A DNA stretch of 64,000 bases from Nocardia sp. MH4 (GCF_019266065.1 NZ_LPNR01000115.1:620-64619), one strand, 5' to 3'; positions 23,804-33,422 are shown, numbered from the stretch's first letter. Program-made: numbers and translations. Notes: generated by a model from the sequence alone, not told the origin.

Positions 23804-24177
23804 CCGGCGCGCGAGTGCGGGTCCCGGCCGGTGATGCTGGCGGGGCGACGGTGTTCGCGTGCACGGCGCTCGCGGCCTTGATCGCGCTGACCTTGGTGAT
23901 CGGTCAGGTGGGCGCGGTGGTGGTCGGTCGGCACCGGGCGCAGGCGGCGGCCGACCTCGGCGCGTTGGGTGCGGCGAGTGTGCTGGCCGAGGGGGCCGAG
24001 GCGGCGTGCGCCGAGGCCGTGGAGGTCGGGCGGAGGATGGGTGTGCGGGTGGCGCGGTGTGTTGCCGAGCAGTGGGATGTGGTGGTCGCGGTGGAGGCGA
24101 ATGCGTCATTCGGAGTGTTCGGCGCGCGCACCATCGCGGCCGCGGCACGCGCTGGACCGGTGGACGAGAGTGGGTGA
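23800..24177 (+). CDS. Rv3654c-type TadE-like / helicase-adjacent pilus protein
   Basis: 125 residues starting in an ATGA overlap. GDAGGATVFACTALAALIALTLVIGQVGAVV (residues 11-41) is a single N-terminal membrane helix of TadE/TadG type, followed by HRAQAAADLGALGAAS, the phrase typical of this family. Secreted or membrane-held. Last gene of the Tad operon, as in M. tuberculosis (Rv3654c). Confidence 0.8.
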   Translation: MTGARVRVPAGDAGGATVFACTALAALIALTLVIGQVGAVVVGRHRAQAAADLGALGAASVLAEGAEAACAEAVEVGRRMGVRVARCVAEQWDVVVAVEANASFGVFGARTIAAAARAGPVDESG

Positions 24178-24476
24178 CGCGGAAGTGTTATCACTGGTCG
24201 GTGGTTGTTCCGCACCGAACTAATCCACAATTCCGCCGAGCTCTATTCCCTGAATTTCATGCACATTCTTTTATGAGGAGAGAACTAAACGAAAATAATG
24301 ATGTGGCCTACTCCGGGGCGTCCGTCGGCAATGCACCAGTTAACAGAAGAGTTATCCTTTTTAATCGGGATACCACGGGCGGCGTCGGCGTCCTCGCTGG
24401 TCAACGCAAAAATGGTCGGGCGACCAGCATTCTTGAAGCGAGGTGTAGCGCCGGTCACGTCACCGGCGCGGCGGTA
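24178..24476. other. AT-rich gap after the pilus operon, no gene assigned
   Basis: About 300 bp, clearly more AT-rich than its surroundings around 24215-24375. A frame from 24298 (MMWPTPGRPS...) crosses into the antisense of the helicase gene and has no ribosome site I trust. No terminator-like stem with a T-run found. Confidence 0.4.
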
Positions 24477-26867
24477 TCACGACTTCACCGCTGTGCCGGA
24501 GTGGGCTCGCAACTCGCCGAGGACGGCGACCAGGAGCCGGGCCGCCGCGTCCTTGTCCAGCGGATTGTTCCCGTTGCCGCACTTGGGTGACTGCACGCAC
24601 GAGGGGCACCCGTCCTGGCACCCGCAACTGCGGATGACGCCGAGTGTGGCGGCCAACCAGTCGTCCAGCCGGGCGAATCCTCGCTCGGCGAAGCCCGCGC
24701 CGCCGGGTTGCCCGTCGTAGACGAACACGGTCGGCGCGCCGGTGTCGGGGTGCTCGGCGATCGAGACGCCGCCGATGTCCCAGCGGTCGCAGCCGGCGAC
24801 CAGCGGCAGCATGCCGATCGCGGCGTGTTCGGCGGCATGCAGAGCGCCGGGGAGCTCGTCGTCGGAGATCCCGGCGGCGGCCAGGAGTCGGGGCGTGACG
24901 GTATAGAGGACGGCCTTGGTGTGCAGCGTCTGGGCGGGCAGATCGAGTTCGACCTGGTCGAGCACCTCGCCCGTGACCAGCGTGCGGAGGTAGCCGACGA
25001 CCTGATTGGTGACCGCGACCTGCGCGGATGCGGTGGTGACGGCGCCGAAGACGCGCTCCTCGGTCACCGCGTCGATGGTGATCGAGGTGACCTGACGAGC
25101 ACTGGTGGTGAAGCCGGGGTCCACCTCGTTGACGAAGGCGACGCCACCGTCGAGGTCGAGTTCGTCGACCAGGTAGGTCTCGCCCTGGTGCAGGTGCACG
25201 GCGCCGTTGTGCAGGGTCGCGGGTGCCCGGCCCGCGTCGGCCGTGCCGAGCAGGCGCCCGGATTCGGCGTCGACGATGGCCACCGGCGTGCCGAGTCCGC
25301 CGCGCACGTCCACGGCGTCGTGGGGATGGGTGTGCGCGGTGACGTGCCACCGTCCCGGCCCGCCGCCAGGGCCGGGGCGGTGCCGGATCAACCCCTCTTC
25401 GGCCAGGTCGGCGAGCACAGCACCGGCGCCGAGCTCGGTCACCTCGTCGTCGGTGAGCGGCAACTCCATGGCCGCGCAGAGCAGCTGCGGCCCCAGGACA
25501 TAGGGGTTGTAGGGGTCGGTGATGGTGGCCTCGATCGGCCGGTCCAGCAGCGCTTCCGGGTGATGGACGAGATAGGTGTCGAGCGGATCGTCGGTGGCGA
25601 CCAGCACCACGAGCGAACCCTGCAGCCGCCTGCCCGCACGCCCGGCCTGCTGCCAGAACGAGGCGACGGTGCCGGGAAAACCCGCGATGACCACGGCGTC
25701 GAGGCCCGCGATATCGACACCGAGTTCGAGCGCGTTGGTGCTGGCGGCGCCGAGCAGGGTGCCCTCCGAGAGCGATCGCTCCAGCTCCCGGCGGTCCTCG
25801 GCCAGGTAGCCGGCGCGATAGGCCGCGACCCGTTCCTGCAGCTCAGGGGCTCGTTCGGCGAGGACGCGGCGGGCGTCGAGCGCGATCAGTTCGGCACCCC
25901 TGCGCGAGCGGACGAAGGTGAGTGTCCTGGCGCCCTCGGTCACCAGGCTCGCCATGATCTTGGCGGCCTCACCGGTCGCGGTGCGGCGCACGGGCGCGCC
26001 GTTCTCGCCGGTCACCGCGGTGCTCAACGGTGGTTCCCACAGGGCGACGGTCCTGGCGCCGTGCGGCGAGGCGTCCGCGGTGACGGCCGTGACCGGTGCG
26101 CCGATCAGCCTCGTCGCCGAAGCCCCGGGGTCGGCACTGGTGGCCGAGCACAGGACGAACACCGGGTCGGCGCCGTAGAACGCGGCGAGCCTGCGCAGCC
26201 TGCGCAGCACCAGGGCGACATGCGAACCGAACACGCCCCGGTAGGAGTGGCATTCGTCGACCACCACGTAGCGAAGATTGCGCAGCACGCGCGCCCAGCG
26301 CTGATGCGAACGCAGCATCCCGACGTGCAGCATGTCGGGATTGGTGAAGATCCACCGGGCGTTGGCCCGTACCCACTGCCTGATCTCGGCGGGGGTGTCA
26401 CCGTCGTAGCTCGCCGGATGGGCCTCCCGCAGGGGATTGTCATGGATCAGCCCGCCGACCGCGCGCAGCTGATCGGCGCCGAGCGCCTTGGTGGGGGACA
26501 GGTACAGCGCGGTTGCTCGCGGGTCGTCGTGCAGGGCGGTGAGGACCGGCAGAAGGTAGCCGAGAGATTTCCCGGACGCGGTCCCGGTGCTGACGACGAC
26601 GTGTTTTCCGGCCGCCGCCAGCTCGGCTGTGCGGGTCTGGTGCTCCCACGGCCGGTCGATCCCGGCCGCGTCCAGCGCTGTGACCAGCGCGGATGGCACC
26701 CATTCCGGCCAGTCGGTGGTCCGTGCGGGCCGGGCGGGCAGCTCGGCGACATAGGTCAGGGGGTTGCCGCCGGCGGCAGCCTCGACCAGGACACGATTCA
26801 GCAACGATCGCCCGTAGCTTTCGCCCGAAGTCGTCGGCTGGACCTCGGTCCGCTCTGCCGGATTCAT
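24477..26867 (-). CDS. DEAD/DEAH-box DNA helicase with C-terminal DUF1998 zinc region (MrfA/YprA-like)
   Basis: 796 residues from ATG 26867 (GAGAGGGCGATGGG upstream); an in-frame ATG at 26945 is less likely. Motif I STGTASGKS (about residue 93), Ia LSPTKALGADQ, II DECHSY, III CSATSADP, V/VI region VDIAGLDAVVIAGFPGT and QQAGRAGRR. The C-terminus carries four clustered cysteines (SCGCQDGCPSC, then PKCGNGNNPLD) of the DUF1998/MZB type. It is the counterpart of Rv3649. B. subtilis MrfA of this class acts in mitomycin-crosslink repair, so a DNA-repair role is inferred. Confidence 0.88.
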   Translation of the reverse strand: MNPAERTEVQPTTSGESYGRSLLNRVLVEAAAGGNPLTYVAELPARPARTTDWPEWVPSALVTALDAAGIDRPWEHQTRTAELAAAGKHVVVSTGTASGKSLGYLLPVLTALHDDPRATALYLSPTKALGADQLRAVGGLIHDNPLREAHPASYDGDTPAEIRQWVRANARWIFTNPDMLHVGMLRSHQRWARVLRNLRYVVVDECHSYRGVFGSHVALVLRRLRRLAAFYGADPVFVLCSATSADPGASATRLIGAPVTAVTADASPHGARTVALWEPPLSTAVTGENGAPVRRTATGEAAKIMASLVTEGARTLTFVRSRRGAELIALDARRVLAERAPELQERVAAYRAGYLAEDRRELERSLSEGTLLGAASTNALELGVDIAGLDAVVIAGFPGTVASFWQQAGRAGRRLQGSLVVLVATDDPLDTYLVHHPEALLDRPIEATITDPYNPYVLGPQLLCAAMELPLTDDEVTELGAGAVLADLAEEGLIRHRPGPGGGPGRWHVTAHTHPHDAVDVRGGLGTPVAIVDAESGRLLGTADAGRAPATLHNGAVHLHQGETYLVDELDLDGGVAFVNEVDPGFTTSARQVTSITIDAVTEERVFGAVTTASAQVAVTNQVVGYLRTLVTGEVLDQVELDLPAQTLHTKAVLYTVTPRLLAAAGISDDELPGALHAAEHAAIGMLPLVAGCDRWDIGGVSIAEHPDTGAPTVFVYDGQPGGAGFAERGFARLDDWLAATLGVIRSCGCQDGCPSCVQSPKCGNGNNPLDKDAAARLLVAVLGELRAHSGTAVKS

Positions 26868-27301
26868 CCCATCGCCCTCTCGCGCCACGCCGGAAGTGTG
26901 AAACGTGTGTGTGCGGCGAGCGCTACCTGCGATTTCGTAACCCAATAGCGACCTGGGTCACAGCAGGTTTGCTGGAAGCTCACCCGGTTATCGTGAAGCA
27001 AACAGACTGGAAGTACGGATTCACCCAATCTCTCCCTCACCTGCGCATTCGCAAGATCAAGAATTTTGCAAATTGTCGGTAACTCGACTGTTGAATTGCT
27101 CGTGGACATGGTTCACTGGGTCTCGGTCGCAAGCTTCTGTGTTCGAGGGACGGATCGAAAGTCCAAACCATCAGCAGGATCGATGTTGCGAACGCCGTGC
27201 TCAGGCTTTCCTTGCAGGGGGACCAACAGTACAGCGGTCGGAACGGACCCGGTGGACGAACCCAGTTGTCCGCCGTTCCGGTAAGAAAGAGAAGGAACAG
27301 A
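26868..27301. promoter_or_regulatory. divergent promoter region and long cspA leader
   Basis: 434 bp between the helicase and the cold-shock gene, including the AT-rich stretch 26990-27110. No gene. Cold-shock genes usually carry long structured leaders, and the roughly 200 nt before 27302 probably serve that role. GTAAGAAAGAGAAGGAAC just before the ATG holds the ribosome site. I could not pick out convincing -35/-10 boxes. Confidence 0.4.
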
Positions 27302-27508
27302 ATGGCACAGGGAACTGTGAAGTGGTTCAACGCGGAGAAGGGGTTCGGCTTCATCGCGCCCGAGGACGGCTCCGCTGACGTCTTCGTCCACTACTCGGAG
27401 ATCCAGGGCACGGGCTTCCGTACCCTCGAGGAGAACCAGAAGGTCGAGTTCGAGGTCGGCCAGGGCACCAAGGGCCCGCAGGCCACCGGCGTTCGCGCGC
27501 TCTCCTGA
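27302..27508 (+). CDS. cspA: cold-shock protein
   Basis: 68 residues, one cold-shock (OB-fold) domain. KWFNAEKGFGFIAPEDG carries RNP1 (KGFGFI), and DVFVHYSEI carries RNP2 (VFVHY). Full length for the family. It binds single-stranded RNA/DNA and acts as an RNA chaperone. Sits between the helicase and topA, as cspA (Rv3648c) does in M. tuberculosis. Followed by a strong hairpin. Confidence 0.96.
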   Translation: MAQGTVKWFNAEKGFGFIAPEDGSADVFVHYSEIQGTGFRTLEENQKVEFEVGQGTKGPQATGVRALS

Positions 27509-27530
27509 GCTGCGAATCGAAACAACGCCC

Positions 27531-27561
27531 GTCCCCCACCTCCTACGCGGAGGTGGGGGAC
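27531..27561. terminator. 13-bp hairpin after cspA
   Basis: GTCCCCCACCTCC (27531-27543), loop TACGC, GGAGGTGGGGGAC (27549-27561): a perfect stem 22 nt after the cspA stop. There is no T-run, as is common for actinobacterial terminators. Confidence 0.75.
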
Positions 27562-27766
27562 GAGCCATTTCAGGGGTAAGGTCGCCCAGAAGTTCTCCGG
27601 GCCGAGCAGGCCGGAAACCCGCGGCGCCAGCCGCCGTGGACGCAGCTACCCAAGTGCGCAAGGTATAAACGTCACTGGTGGCGATGTCCGAACGTCGCGC
27701 CGTCTGCCCCAGCCGCGCACCGAGCGGACCTCCCGACGCGCGGATATAGAAGGAAGGTGTTCGCCG

Positions 27767-30706
27767 GTGGCAACACGAGACCGCAGTTCAGCCGACCAGG
27801 GGCGTCCCCTGCGTCGTCTCGTGATCGTCGAGTCCCCGACGAAGGCCCGCAAGATCGCGCCTTACCTGGGCCGCAACTACACCGTCGAAGCCTCGGTGGG
27901 TCATATCCGTGACTTGCCGCGCGGCGCCGCGGACGTGCCCGCCAAATACAAGGGGCAGTCCTGGGCGCGCCTCGGCGTCGACGTCGATCACGACTTCGAG
28001 CCGATCTATGTCGTCAGCCCGGATAAGAAGGCCAAGGTCTCCGAGCTCAAGAGCCTGTTGGCCGACGCCGACGAGCTCTATCTCGCCACCGACCCCGACC
28101 GCGAGGGCGAGGCGATCGCCTGGCACCTGCTCGAGACGCTCAAGCCGAAGGTCCCGGTCCGCCGAATGGTCTTCCACGAGATCACCGAGCCGGCCATCCT
28201 CGCGGCCGCCGCCGACACTCGCGAACTCGACAACGATCTGGTCGACGCGCAGGAGACCCGCCGCATCCTGGACCGCCTCTACGGCTACGAAGTCAGTCCG
28301 GTGCTGTGGAAGAAGGTCATGCCGCGCCTGTCGGCGGGCCGCGTGCAGTCCGTGGCCACCCGCGTCATCGTGCGGCGTGAGCGTGAGCGCATGGCGTTCC
28401 GCTCCGCCGAATACTGGGACATCGCCGCCAAGCTCGACGCCGGCGTCGACGAGAACTCCGATTCGACCAACCCGCGCACGTTCGGCGCGCGCCTGGTCCA
28501 GGTCGAGGGCGACCGGGTCGCCTCCGGTCGTGACTTCGGTTCCGACGGTCAGCTCAAGTCGGCGACCGGTGTCGTCGTGCTGGACGAGGCCTACGCGAAC
28601 CGGCTGGCCGAGGCGCTCGACGGCGCCGACCTGGTCGTCTCCTCCGCAGAGGCCAAGCCGTACTCGCGCAAGCCGTATCCGCCGTTCATGACCTCGACGT
28701 TGCAGCAGGAAGCGGGGCGCAAGCTGCGCTTCACCTCCGAGCGCACGATGCGGGTGGCGCAGCGGCTGTACGAAAACGGTTACATCACCTACATGCGTAC
28801 CGACTCGACCACGCTGTCGGAGTCGGCCATCGCGGCCGCGCGTTCGCAGGCCACGCAGCTCTACGGCGCGGAGTACGTCTCGCCGACGCCGCGCCAGTAC
28901 ACCCGCAAGGTCAAGAACGCGCAGGAAGCGCACGAGGCGATCCGCCCGTCCGGTGACACGTTCATGACCCCTGGCCAGCTGGCGTCCAAGGTCGACCAGG
29001 ACGAGTTCCGGCTCTACGAGCTGATCTGGCAGCGCACCGTCGCCTCGCAGATGGCCGACGCGCGCGGCACCACGCTGACCCTGCGGATCACCGGCACCGC
29101 CCGGACCGGTGAGGAGTGCGTGTTCTCCTCCTCGGGCCGCACGATCACCTTCCCCGGCTTCCTCAAGGCCTATGTCGAGAGCGTCGACGAGGAAGCGGGC
29201 GGTCAGTCCGACGACGCCGAATCCCGGTTGCCCGCACTGGAAGAGGGCCAGGGCGTCACCGCCGTCGAGCTCACCCCGGACGGGCACAGCACCAACCCGC
29301 CCGCGCGCTACACCGAAGCGTCGCTGATCAAGACGCTCGAGGAGCTCGGCATCGGCCGCCCGTCGACGTACTCCTCGATCATCAAGACGATTCTCGATCG
29401 CGGTTACGTCTACAAACGCGGCAGCGCGCTGGTGCCCTCGTGGGTGGCGTTCGCGGTGGTCGGCCTGCTCGAGGCCTACTTCGGGCGACTGGTCGACTTC
29501 GACTTCACCGCCGCGATGGAGGACGACCTCGACGCGATCGCCGGTGGCCGTGAGCAGCGCGGAAACTGGTTGTCCAGCTTCTACTTCGGCGGTGATCACG
29601 GCGCCGAGGGTTCGGTGGCGCGCTCGGGTGGCCTGAAGAAGATGGTCGGCGAGCAGCTCGACGACATCGATGCCCGCGAAGTGAACTCGATCAAGATGTT
29701 CGTCGACGAGGAGGGCCGCGATGTCGTGGTCCGCGTCGGCCGCTTCGGTCCGTACCTGGAGCGGATGATCGTCAATCCCGATGACCCGGACGGTGATCCG
29801 GTGTCGCAGCGGGCGAACCTGCCCGACGATCTGCCGCCGGACGAGCTGACCCGAGAGGTCGCCGAGAAGCTGTTCTCGACGCCTCAGGAGGGCCGCTCAC
29901 TCGGCGTCGACCCGGTGTCCGGACACGAAATCGTCGCCAAGGAAGGCCGTTTCGGCCCGTACGTTACCGAGGTGCTGCCCGAGCCGCCCGCGCCGGATCC
30001 GGCCGCGACGCCGGCGAAGAAGACCGCCAAGAAAGCGGCCGAGGTCAAGCCGCGCACCGGCTCGCTGTTCAAGTCGATGGATCTGGCGACGATCACCCTC
30101 GACGACGCGCTCAAGCTGCTCTCGCTGCCGCGTGTGGTCGGCAACGACCCGACCTCGGGCGAGGAGATCACCGCGCAGAACGGCCGATACGGGCCCTACC
30201 TGAAGAAGGGCACCGATTCGCGCTCGCTGGCGACCGAGGAACAGTTGTTCTCCGTCACCCTCGACGAGGCGCTCAAGCTCTACGCCGAGCCGAAGCGGCG
30301 CGGTCGGCAGGCGGCGAGCGCGGCCCCGCTGCGGGAGCTGGGCAACGACTCGGCGACGAACAAGCCGATGGTGATCAAGGACGGCCGGTTCGGCCCGTAC
30401 GTCACCGACGGTGAGACCAACGCCAGCCTGCGCAAGGGCGACGAGGTCGAGTCGATCACCGACGAGCGCGCGTCCGAGCTGCTCGCCGATCGCCGGGCCC
30501 GTGGTCCGGTGAAGAAGGCGGCCAAGAAGACGACCGCGAAGAAGGCCGCCAAGAAGGCGCCGGCGAAGAAGGCGGCGGCGACGTCGACCGCGACGAAGAC
30601 CGCCACCAAGACCGCGGCCAAGAAGACCGCGGCGAAGAAGACCGCGGCCAAGAAGGCGCCCGCGAAGAAGGCGGCGTCGAAAACTGCCGGTACCGACGCG
30701 GACTGA
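27767..30706 (+). CDS. topA: DNA topoisomerase I (type IA)
   Basis: 979 residues from a GTG with AAGGAAGG upstream. Toprim domain at the N-terminus (RRLVIVESPTKARKI; acidic DPDREGEAIAWHL). Catalytic tyrosine in YITYMRTDSTTLS (about residue 343). Four C-terminal topoisomerase repeats, each with a G-R-F/Y-G-P-Y signature. Then a Lys/Ala-rich tail (about residues 912-979), typical of mycobacterial-group enzymes and used for DNA binding and processivity. It relaxes negatively supercoiled DNA and is essential in relatives. Upstream gap 27509-27766 holds only the cspA hairpin and the promoter region. Confidence 0.97.
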   Translation: MATRDRSSADQGRPLRRLVIVESPTKARKIAPYLGRNYTVEASVGHIRDLPRGAADVPAKYKGQSWARLGVDVDHDFEPIYVVSPDKKAKVSELKSLLADADELYLATDPDREGEAIAWHLLETLKPKVPVRRMVFHEITEPAILAAAADTRELDNDLVDAQETRRILDRLYGYEVSPVLWKKVMPRLSAGRVQSVATRVIVRRERERMAFRSAEYWDIAAKLDAGVDENSDSTNPRTFGARLVQVEGDRVASGRDFGSDGQLKSATGVVVLDEAYANRLAEALDGADLVVSSAEAKPYSRKPYPPFMTSTLQQEAGRKLRFTSERTMRVAQRLYENGYITYMRTDSTTLSESAIAAARSQATQLYGAEYVSPTPRQYTRKVKNAQEAHEAIRPSGDTFMTPGQLASKVDQDEFRLYELIWQRTVASQMADARGTTLTLRITGTARTGEECVFSSSGRTITFPGFLKAYVESVDEEAGGQSDDAESRLPALEEGQGVTAVELTPDGHSTNPPARYTEASLIKTLEELGIGRPSTYSSIIKTILDRGYVYKRGSALVPSWVAFAVVGLLEAYFGRLVDFDFTAAMEDDLDAIAGGREQRGNWLSSFYFGGDHGAEGSVARSGGLKKMVGEQLDDIDAREVNSIKMFVDEEGRDVVVRVGRFGPYLERMIVNPDDPDGDPVSQRANLPDDLPPDELTREVAEKLFSTPQEGRSLGVDPVSGHEIVAKEGRFGPYVTEVLPEPPAPDPAATPAKKTAKKAAEVKPRTGSLFKSMDLATITLDDALKLLSLPRVVGNDPTSGEEITAQNGRYGPYLKKGTDSRSLATEEQLFSVTLDEALKLYAEPKRRGRQAASAAPLRELGNDSATNKPMVIKDGRFGPYVTDGETNASLRKGDEVESITDERASELLADRRARGPVKKAAKKTTAKKAAKKAPAKKAAATSTATKTATKTAAKKTAAKKTAAKKAPAKKAASKTAGTDAD

Positions 30707-30926
30707 CACCGCGCGCGGACAGGGGGCGGGTTCCCGGCGGCTGGTCGGATCGGTCCAGGCGAGCGTCTCGGCCGCGCGGTCGGTCTCTCGGCGCCGCTGT
30801 GATGGCACGCGGGTGTTCGTCGCAGCGGTCATGATGGGCGAACAAGCGCTACCGTGGCGGCCGGTCCGGGCCGCGGCGGTCCGGCCGTCCGGATCGATGT
30901 CGGACCACGCGGCTAGGGTGTAGCGC

Positions 30927-32126
30927 GTGGCAGGTGTCTTCGATCGACTGGTCGGCCAGGACGTGGTCGAGGCCGAACTGACGGCTGCCGCGACGGCGGC
31001 CCGCGCGGGCGTCGTGACCGGGGCGATGACGCATTCGTGGCTGTTCACGGGTCCGCCCGGATCCGGTCGGTCGGTCGCCGCGCTGTGCTTCGCCGCTGCC
31101 CTGCAATGCACCGACCCCGACGCCGTCGGATGCGGTCGCTGCCATGCGTGCACCACCACGATGGCAGGCACGCACGGTGACGTGCGCCGGATCATTCCCG
31201 AGGGCTTGAGCATCAGCACCAAGGAGATGCGCGCGATCGTGCAGATCGCGTCCCGGCGACCGAGCACCGGCCGCTGGCAGATCGTCGTGGTCGAGGACGC
31301 CGACCGGCTCACCGAAGGCGCGGCCAACGCCCTGCTGAAGGTCGTCGAGGAGCCGCCGGACCGCACCGTGTTCCTGCTGTGCGCGCCGACCGTCGACCCG
31401 GAGGACATCTCCGTCACCCTGCGATCCCGATGCAGGCACGTGCATTTGGTGACCCCGACCGTCCCCGCCATCGCGCAGGTCCTGCGCGAGCGGGATCAGC
31501 TCGACGCCGAGACCGCCGAGTGGGCGGCCTCGGTGAGCGGTGGTCATGTCGGCCGGGCACGTCGCCTCGCCACCGACGAGGACGCGCGCAAGCGACGTCA
31601 GCGGGCGCTGGCCCTGGTCAGCGCCACCGAACGGCCGGGTGCGGCCTACGCGGCCGCCGACGAGCTGGTGAAGTCGGCCGACGACGAAGCCAAGCAGATG
31701 AGCGCCGAACGCGACGACCGCGAACGCGACGAACTCGCCACCGCCCTGGGCGCGGGCGGCACCGGCAAGGGCGCCGCCTCGGCCACCCGTGGTTCGGCGG
31801 GCGTGCTCAAGGAACTCGAGCGCCGCCAGAAGTCCCGCGCCACCCGCACCGGCCGCGATGCCCTCGACCGCGCCCTAATCGACGTGGCCGGGATGTACCG
31901 CGACGCTCTCGCCATGCGCTTCGCCGGCCGCGGGGTCGCCATCACCCTCACCCACCCGGACATGGCCGCGGAGATCACCGACCTCGCCACCAACGTCCGC
32001 CCCGAGGGCCTGCTCCGCAGCATCGACGCGGTGCTGGAGTGCCGGGAAGCCCTGGACCTCAACGTGAAACCCCGCTTCGCCGTCGCCGCCATGGTCGCCA
32101 CCCTCATCGCCGCCCGCTCCACCTGA
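30927..32126 (+). CDS. holB: DNA polymerase III delta-prime subunit
   Basis: 399 residues from a GTG. Clamp-loader AAA+ fold: P-loop-like GPPGSGRS with Arg where ATPases have Lys, as expected for the non-hydrolysing delta-prime. Zinc module CGRCHAC. VVEDADRLTEGAANALLKVVEEPP is the sensor/Walker-B region (read in two parts), and a C-terminal collar domain follows. It helps load the beta clamp at the replication fork. Counterpart of Rv3644c. In M. tuberculosis an adenylate-cyclase gene lies between topA and this gene; here the 220-bp gap has none. Confidence 0.92.
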   Translation: MAGVFDRLVGQDVVEAELTAAATAARAGVVTGAMTHSWLFTGPPGSGRSVAALCFAAALQCTDPDAVGCGRCHACTTTMAGTHGDVRRIIPEGLSISTKEMRAIVQIASRRPSTGRWQIVVVEDADRLTEGAANALLKVVEEPPDRTVFLLCAPTVDPEDISVTLRSRCRHVHLVTPTVPAIAQVLRERDQLDAETAEWAASVSGGHVGRARRLATDEDARKRRQRALALVSATERPGAAYAAADELVKSADDEAKQMSAERDDRERDELATALGAGGTGKGAASATRGSAGVLKELERRQKSRATRTGRDALDRALIDVAGMYRDALAMRFAGRGVAITLTHPDMAAEITDLATNVRPEGLLRSIDAVLECREALDLNVKPRFAVAAMVATLIAARST

Positions 32127-32183
32127 CCACCCGTTTTCGCGTTCCGGCCGTTCCCGCGATAGACTCGCGTCGCCTAACGGCAC

Positions 32184-32259
32184 GCCGCCTTAGCTCAGTC
32201 GGTAGAGCGCTTCACTCGTAATGAAAAGGTCGGGGGTTCGATTCCCCCAGGCGGCTCCA
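32184..32259 (+). tRNA. tRNA-Thr (anticodon CGT)
   Basis: Full cloverleaf: acceptor GCCGCCT pairing with AGGCGGC, D-arm GCTC/GAGC, anticodon stem CTTCA/TGAAA (first pair C-A mismatched) with loop CTCGTAA, T-arm GGGGG-TTCGATT-CCCCC, discriminator T and encoded CCA (32257-32259). Anticodon CGT reads ACG (Thr). Same location after holB as in mycobacteria. Confidence 0.95.
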
Positions 32260-32345
32260 AGGTCACAGGCCCTTTCCGGGAATCCGGGAAGGGCCTGTGT
32301 GGTTTCTGGCGACGCGGTAGTCACTCGCCGGTCGGCCACTTTCCG

Positions 32346-32537
32346 GTGGTGATGTACGTCTTCGCGACCCACGCGGCGTCCGGGAAGCTGGCGGTCTACG
32401 CCGTGTGTATCGAGGACGGGCGGGTCCTGCTCGCGCGGGGCGTGACCGCCGAGGGTATCGGTCTCGCCCTGGCGCGGACGCTGCCGGAGATCGGCCATGT
32501 CGCTCCGGTGGCGGTCGGCGGCCTGATTCAGCACTGA
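32346..32537 (+). CDS. small hypothetical protein, about 61-63 aa
   Basis: MYVFATHAASGKLAVYAVCIEDGRVLLARGV..., with possible starts GTG 32346, GTG 32349 or ATG 32352. It fills the space between the tRNA and the next gene and has a foldable alternation of strand and helix (YVFATH, LAVYAVCIEDGRVLLARG). No motif recognised and the ribosome site is weak, so expression is uncertain. Confidence 0.4.
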   Translation: MVMYVFATHAASGKLAVYAVCIEDGRVLLARGVTAEGIGLALARTLPEIGHVAPVAVGGLIQH

Positions 32538-32543
32538 TCCGGG

Positions 32544-33422
32544 TCACCCGCCGAGGAGGGTCCAGACCGTGTCGCGTTCCGTGGTGAGGTCGATGGGTGC
32601 GCCGGCGAGGGCGGTCAGCAGGGTGGGGAGGGGCCAGGTGGTGAGGTGGCCGTAGCGGGCGGAGTAGATGCCGACATCGGTGAGGCGGTAGGTGTCGGTG
32701 TGGTCGAAGAGGGCGTAGCTGATGACCTGGTAGAGGTCGGTGGCGCTGAGGGCGTCGGTGCGGTGGCCGGTGCGCTGGTTCTTCGGGCCGAGGTGGGTTT
32801 TGAGGTCGAGGAGCAGGCCGTCGCTGATGATGTCGGCGTCGGCGTTGCACAGCACCGAGGCGTCGAAGGTGGGGCCGGGAACGGTGGGTGGGCGCAGGTG
32901 GGGGAGCAGGTGCTCGTCGGCGATGCCGCGCAGTTCCCAGAGTTGGCGGATCGCGTCGGCGGGGGCGAGGGCGAGCAGGTGGTCGACGGTGAAGCGGTCG
33001 GTGGTGAGCAGATTCGCCAGCGCGGTATCGCGGCGTAGGCCGCGGCGGTAGACGTCGGTGCACAGGGCCAGGGCCCAGCAGGCGCGGCTGAGCAGGTCGA
33101 CGTCGACCGCGGACGGGGCGACGGCCGCGCCGGCGGTATCGATCACCGACGCCACGACGGCCGATTCCCGGGGATGGCCGAAGAACCCGAGCAGCGGCAG
33201 TACCGGCTCGTGGTCGGGGACCAGCAGGAAGCGCACGGCGAAGTCGAAGGCGGCGCCGAGGGTGGCGGGGTTGGCGCCGCCGGTGTCGACCAGCAGTGGT
33301 CCGGCTCCGCGCCGATACTCGGCCTGCACCCCGCGGGTGTGCGGAAATTGCTGGTGCAGGTACTCGCGCAGCGGCGACGACGTGTCGCGCAGCGCGGCGG
33401 ATAGGTTCGTGTAGACGTACAC
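32544..33422 (-). CDS. putative PD-(D/E)XK-fold protein of unknown function
   Basis: 292 residues. The N-terminal two thirds are helical and unrecognised. The C-terminal third holds NADADIISDGLLLDLKT (Asp, then D-x-K after a hydrophobic strand) followed by DLYQVISYALF, whose Q-xxx-Y matches the QxxxY motif of RecB/Cas4-type nucleases. This spacing is the usual sign of the PD-(D/E)XK fold, so a metal-dependent nuclease or a relic of one is plausible. No helicase or Cas partner is nearby. It faces the RibD-type gene divergently across 110 bp. Confidence 0.6.
   Translation of the reverse strand: MYVYTNLSAALRDTSSPLREYLHQQFPHTRGVQAEYRRGAGPLLVDTGGANPATLGAAFDFAVRFLLVPDHEPVLPLLGFFGHPRESAVVASVIDTAGAAVAPSAVDVDLLSRACWALALCTDVYRRGLRRDTALANLLTTDRFTVDHLLALAPADAIRQLWELRGIADEHLLPHLRPPTVPGPTFDASVLCNADADIISDGLLLDLKTHLGPKNQRTGHRTDALSATDLYQVISYALFDHTDTYRLTDVGIYSARYGHLTTWPLPTLLTALAGAPIDLTTERDTVWTLLGG

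Noticed and set aside
24298..24720. 140-codon plus frame starting MMWPTPGRPS
   Set aside because: No convincing ribosome site and most of it lies antisense to the helicase's conserved Cys region.
24708..26948. 746-codon plus frame opposite the DEAD helicase
   Set aside because: Mirror frame of a gene with all helicase motifs in the correct strand.
30500..30706. Lys/Ala tail of topA as an unusual insertion
   Set aside because: Such basic tails are normal for topoisomerase I in this bacterial group.
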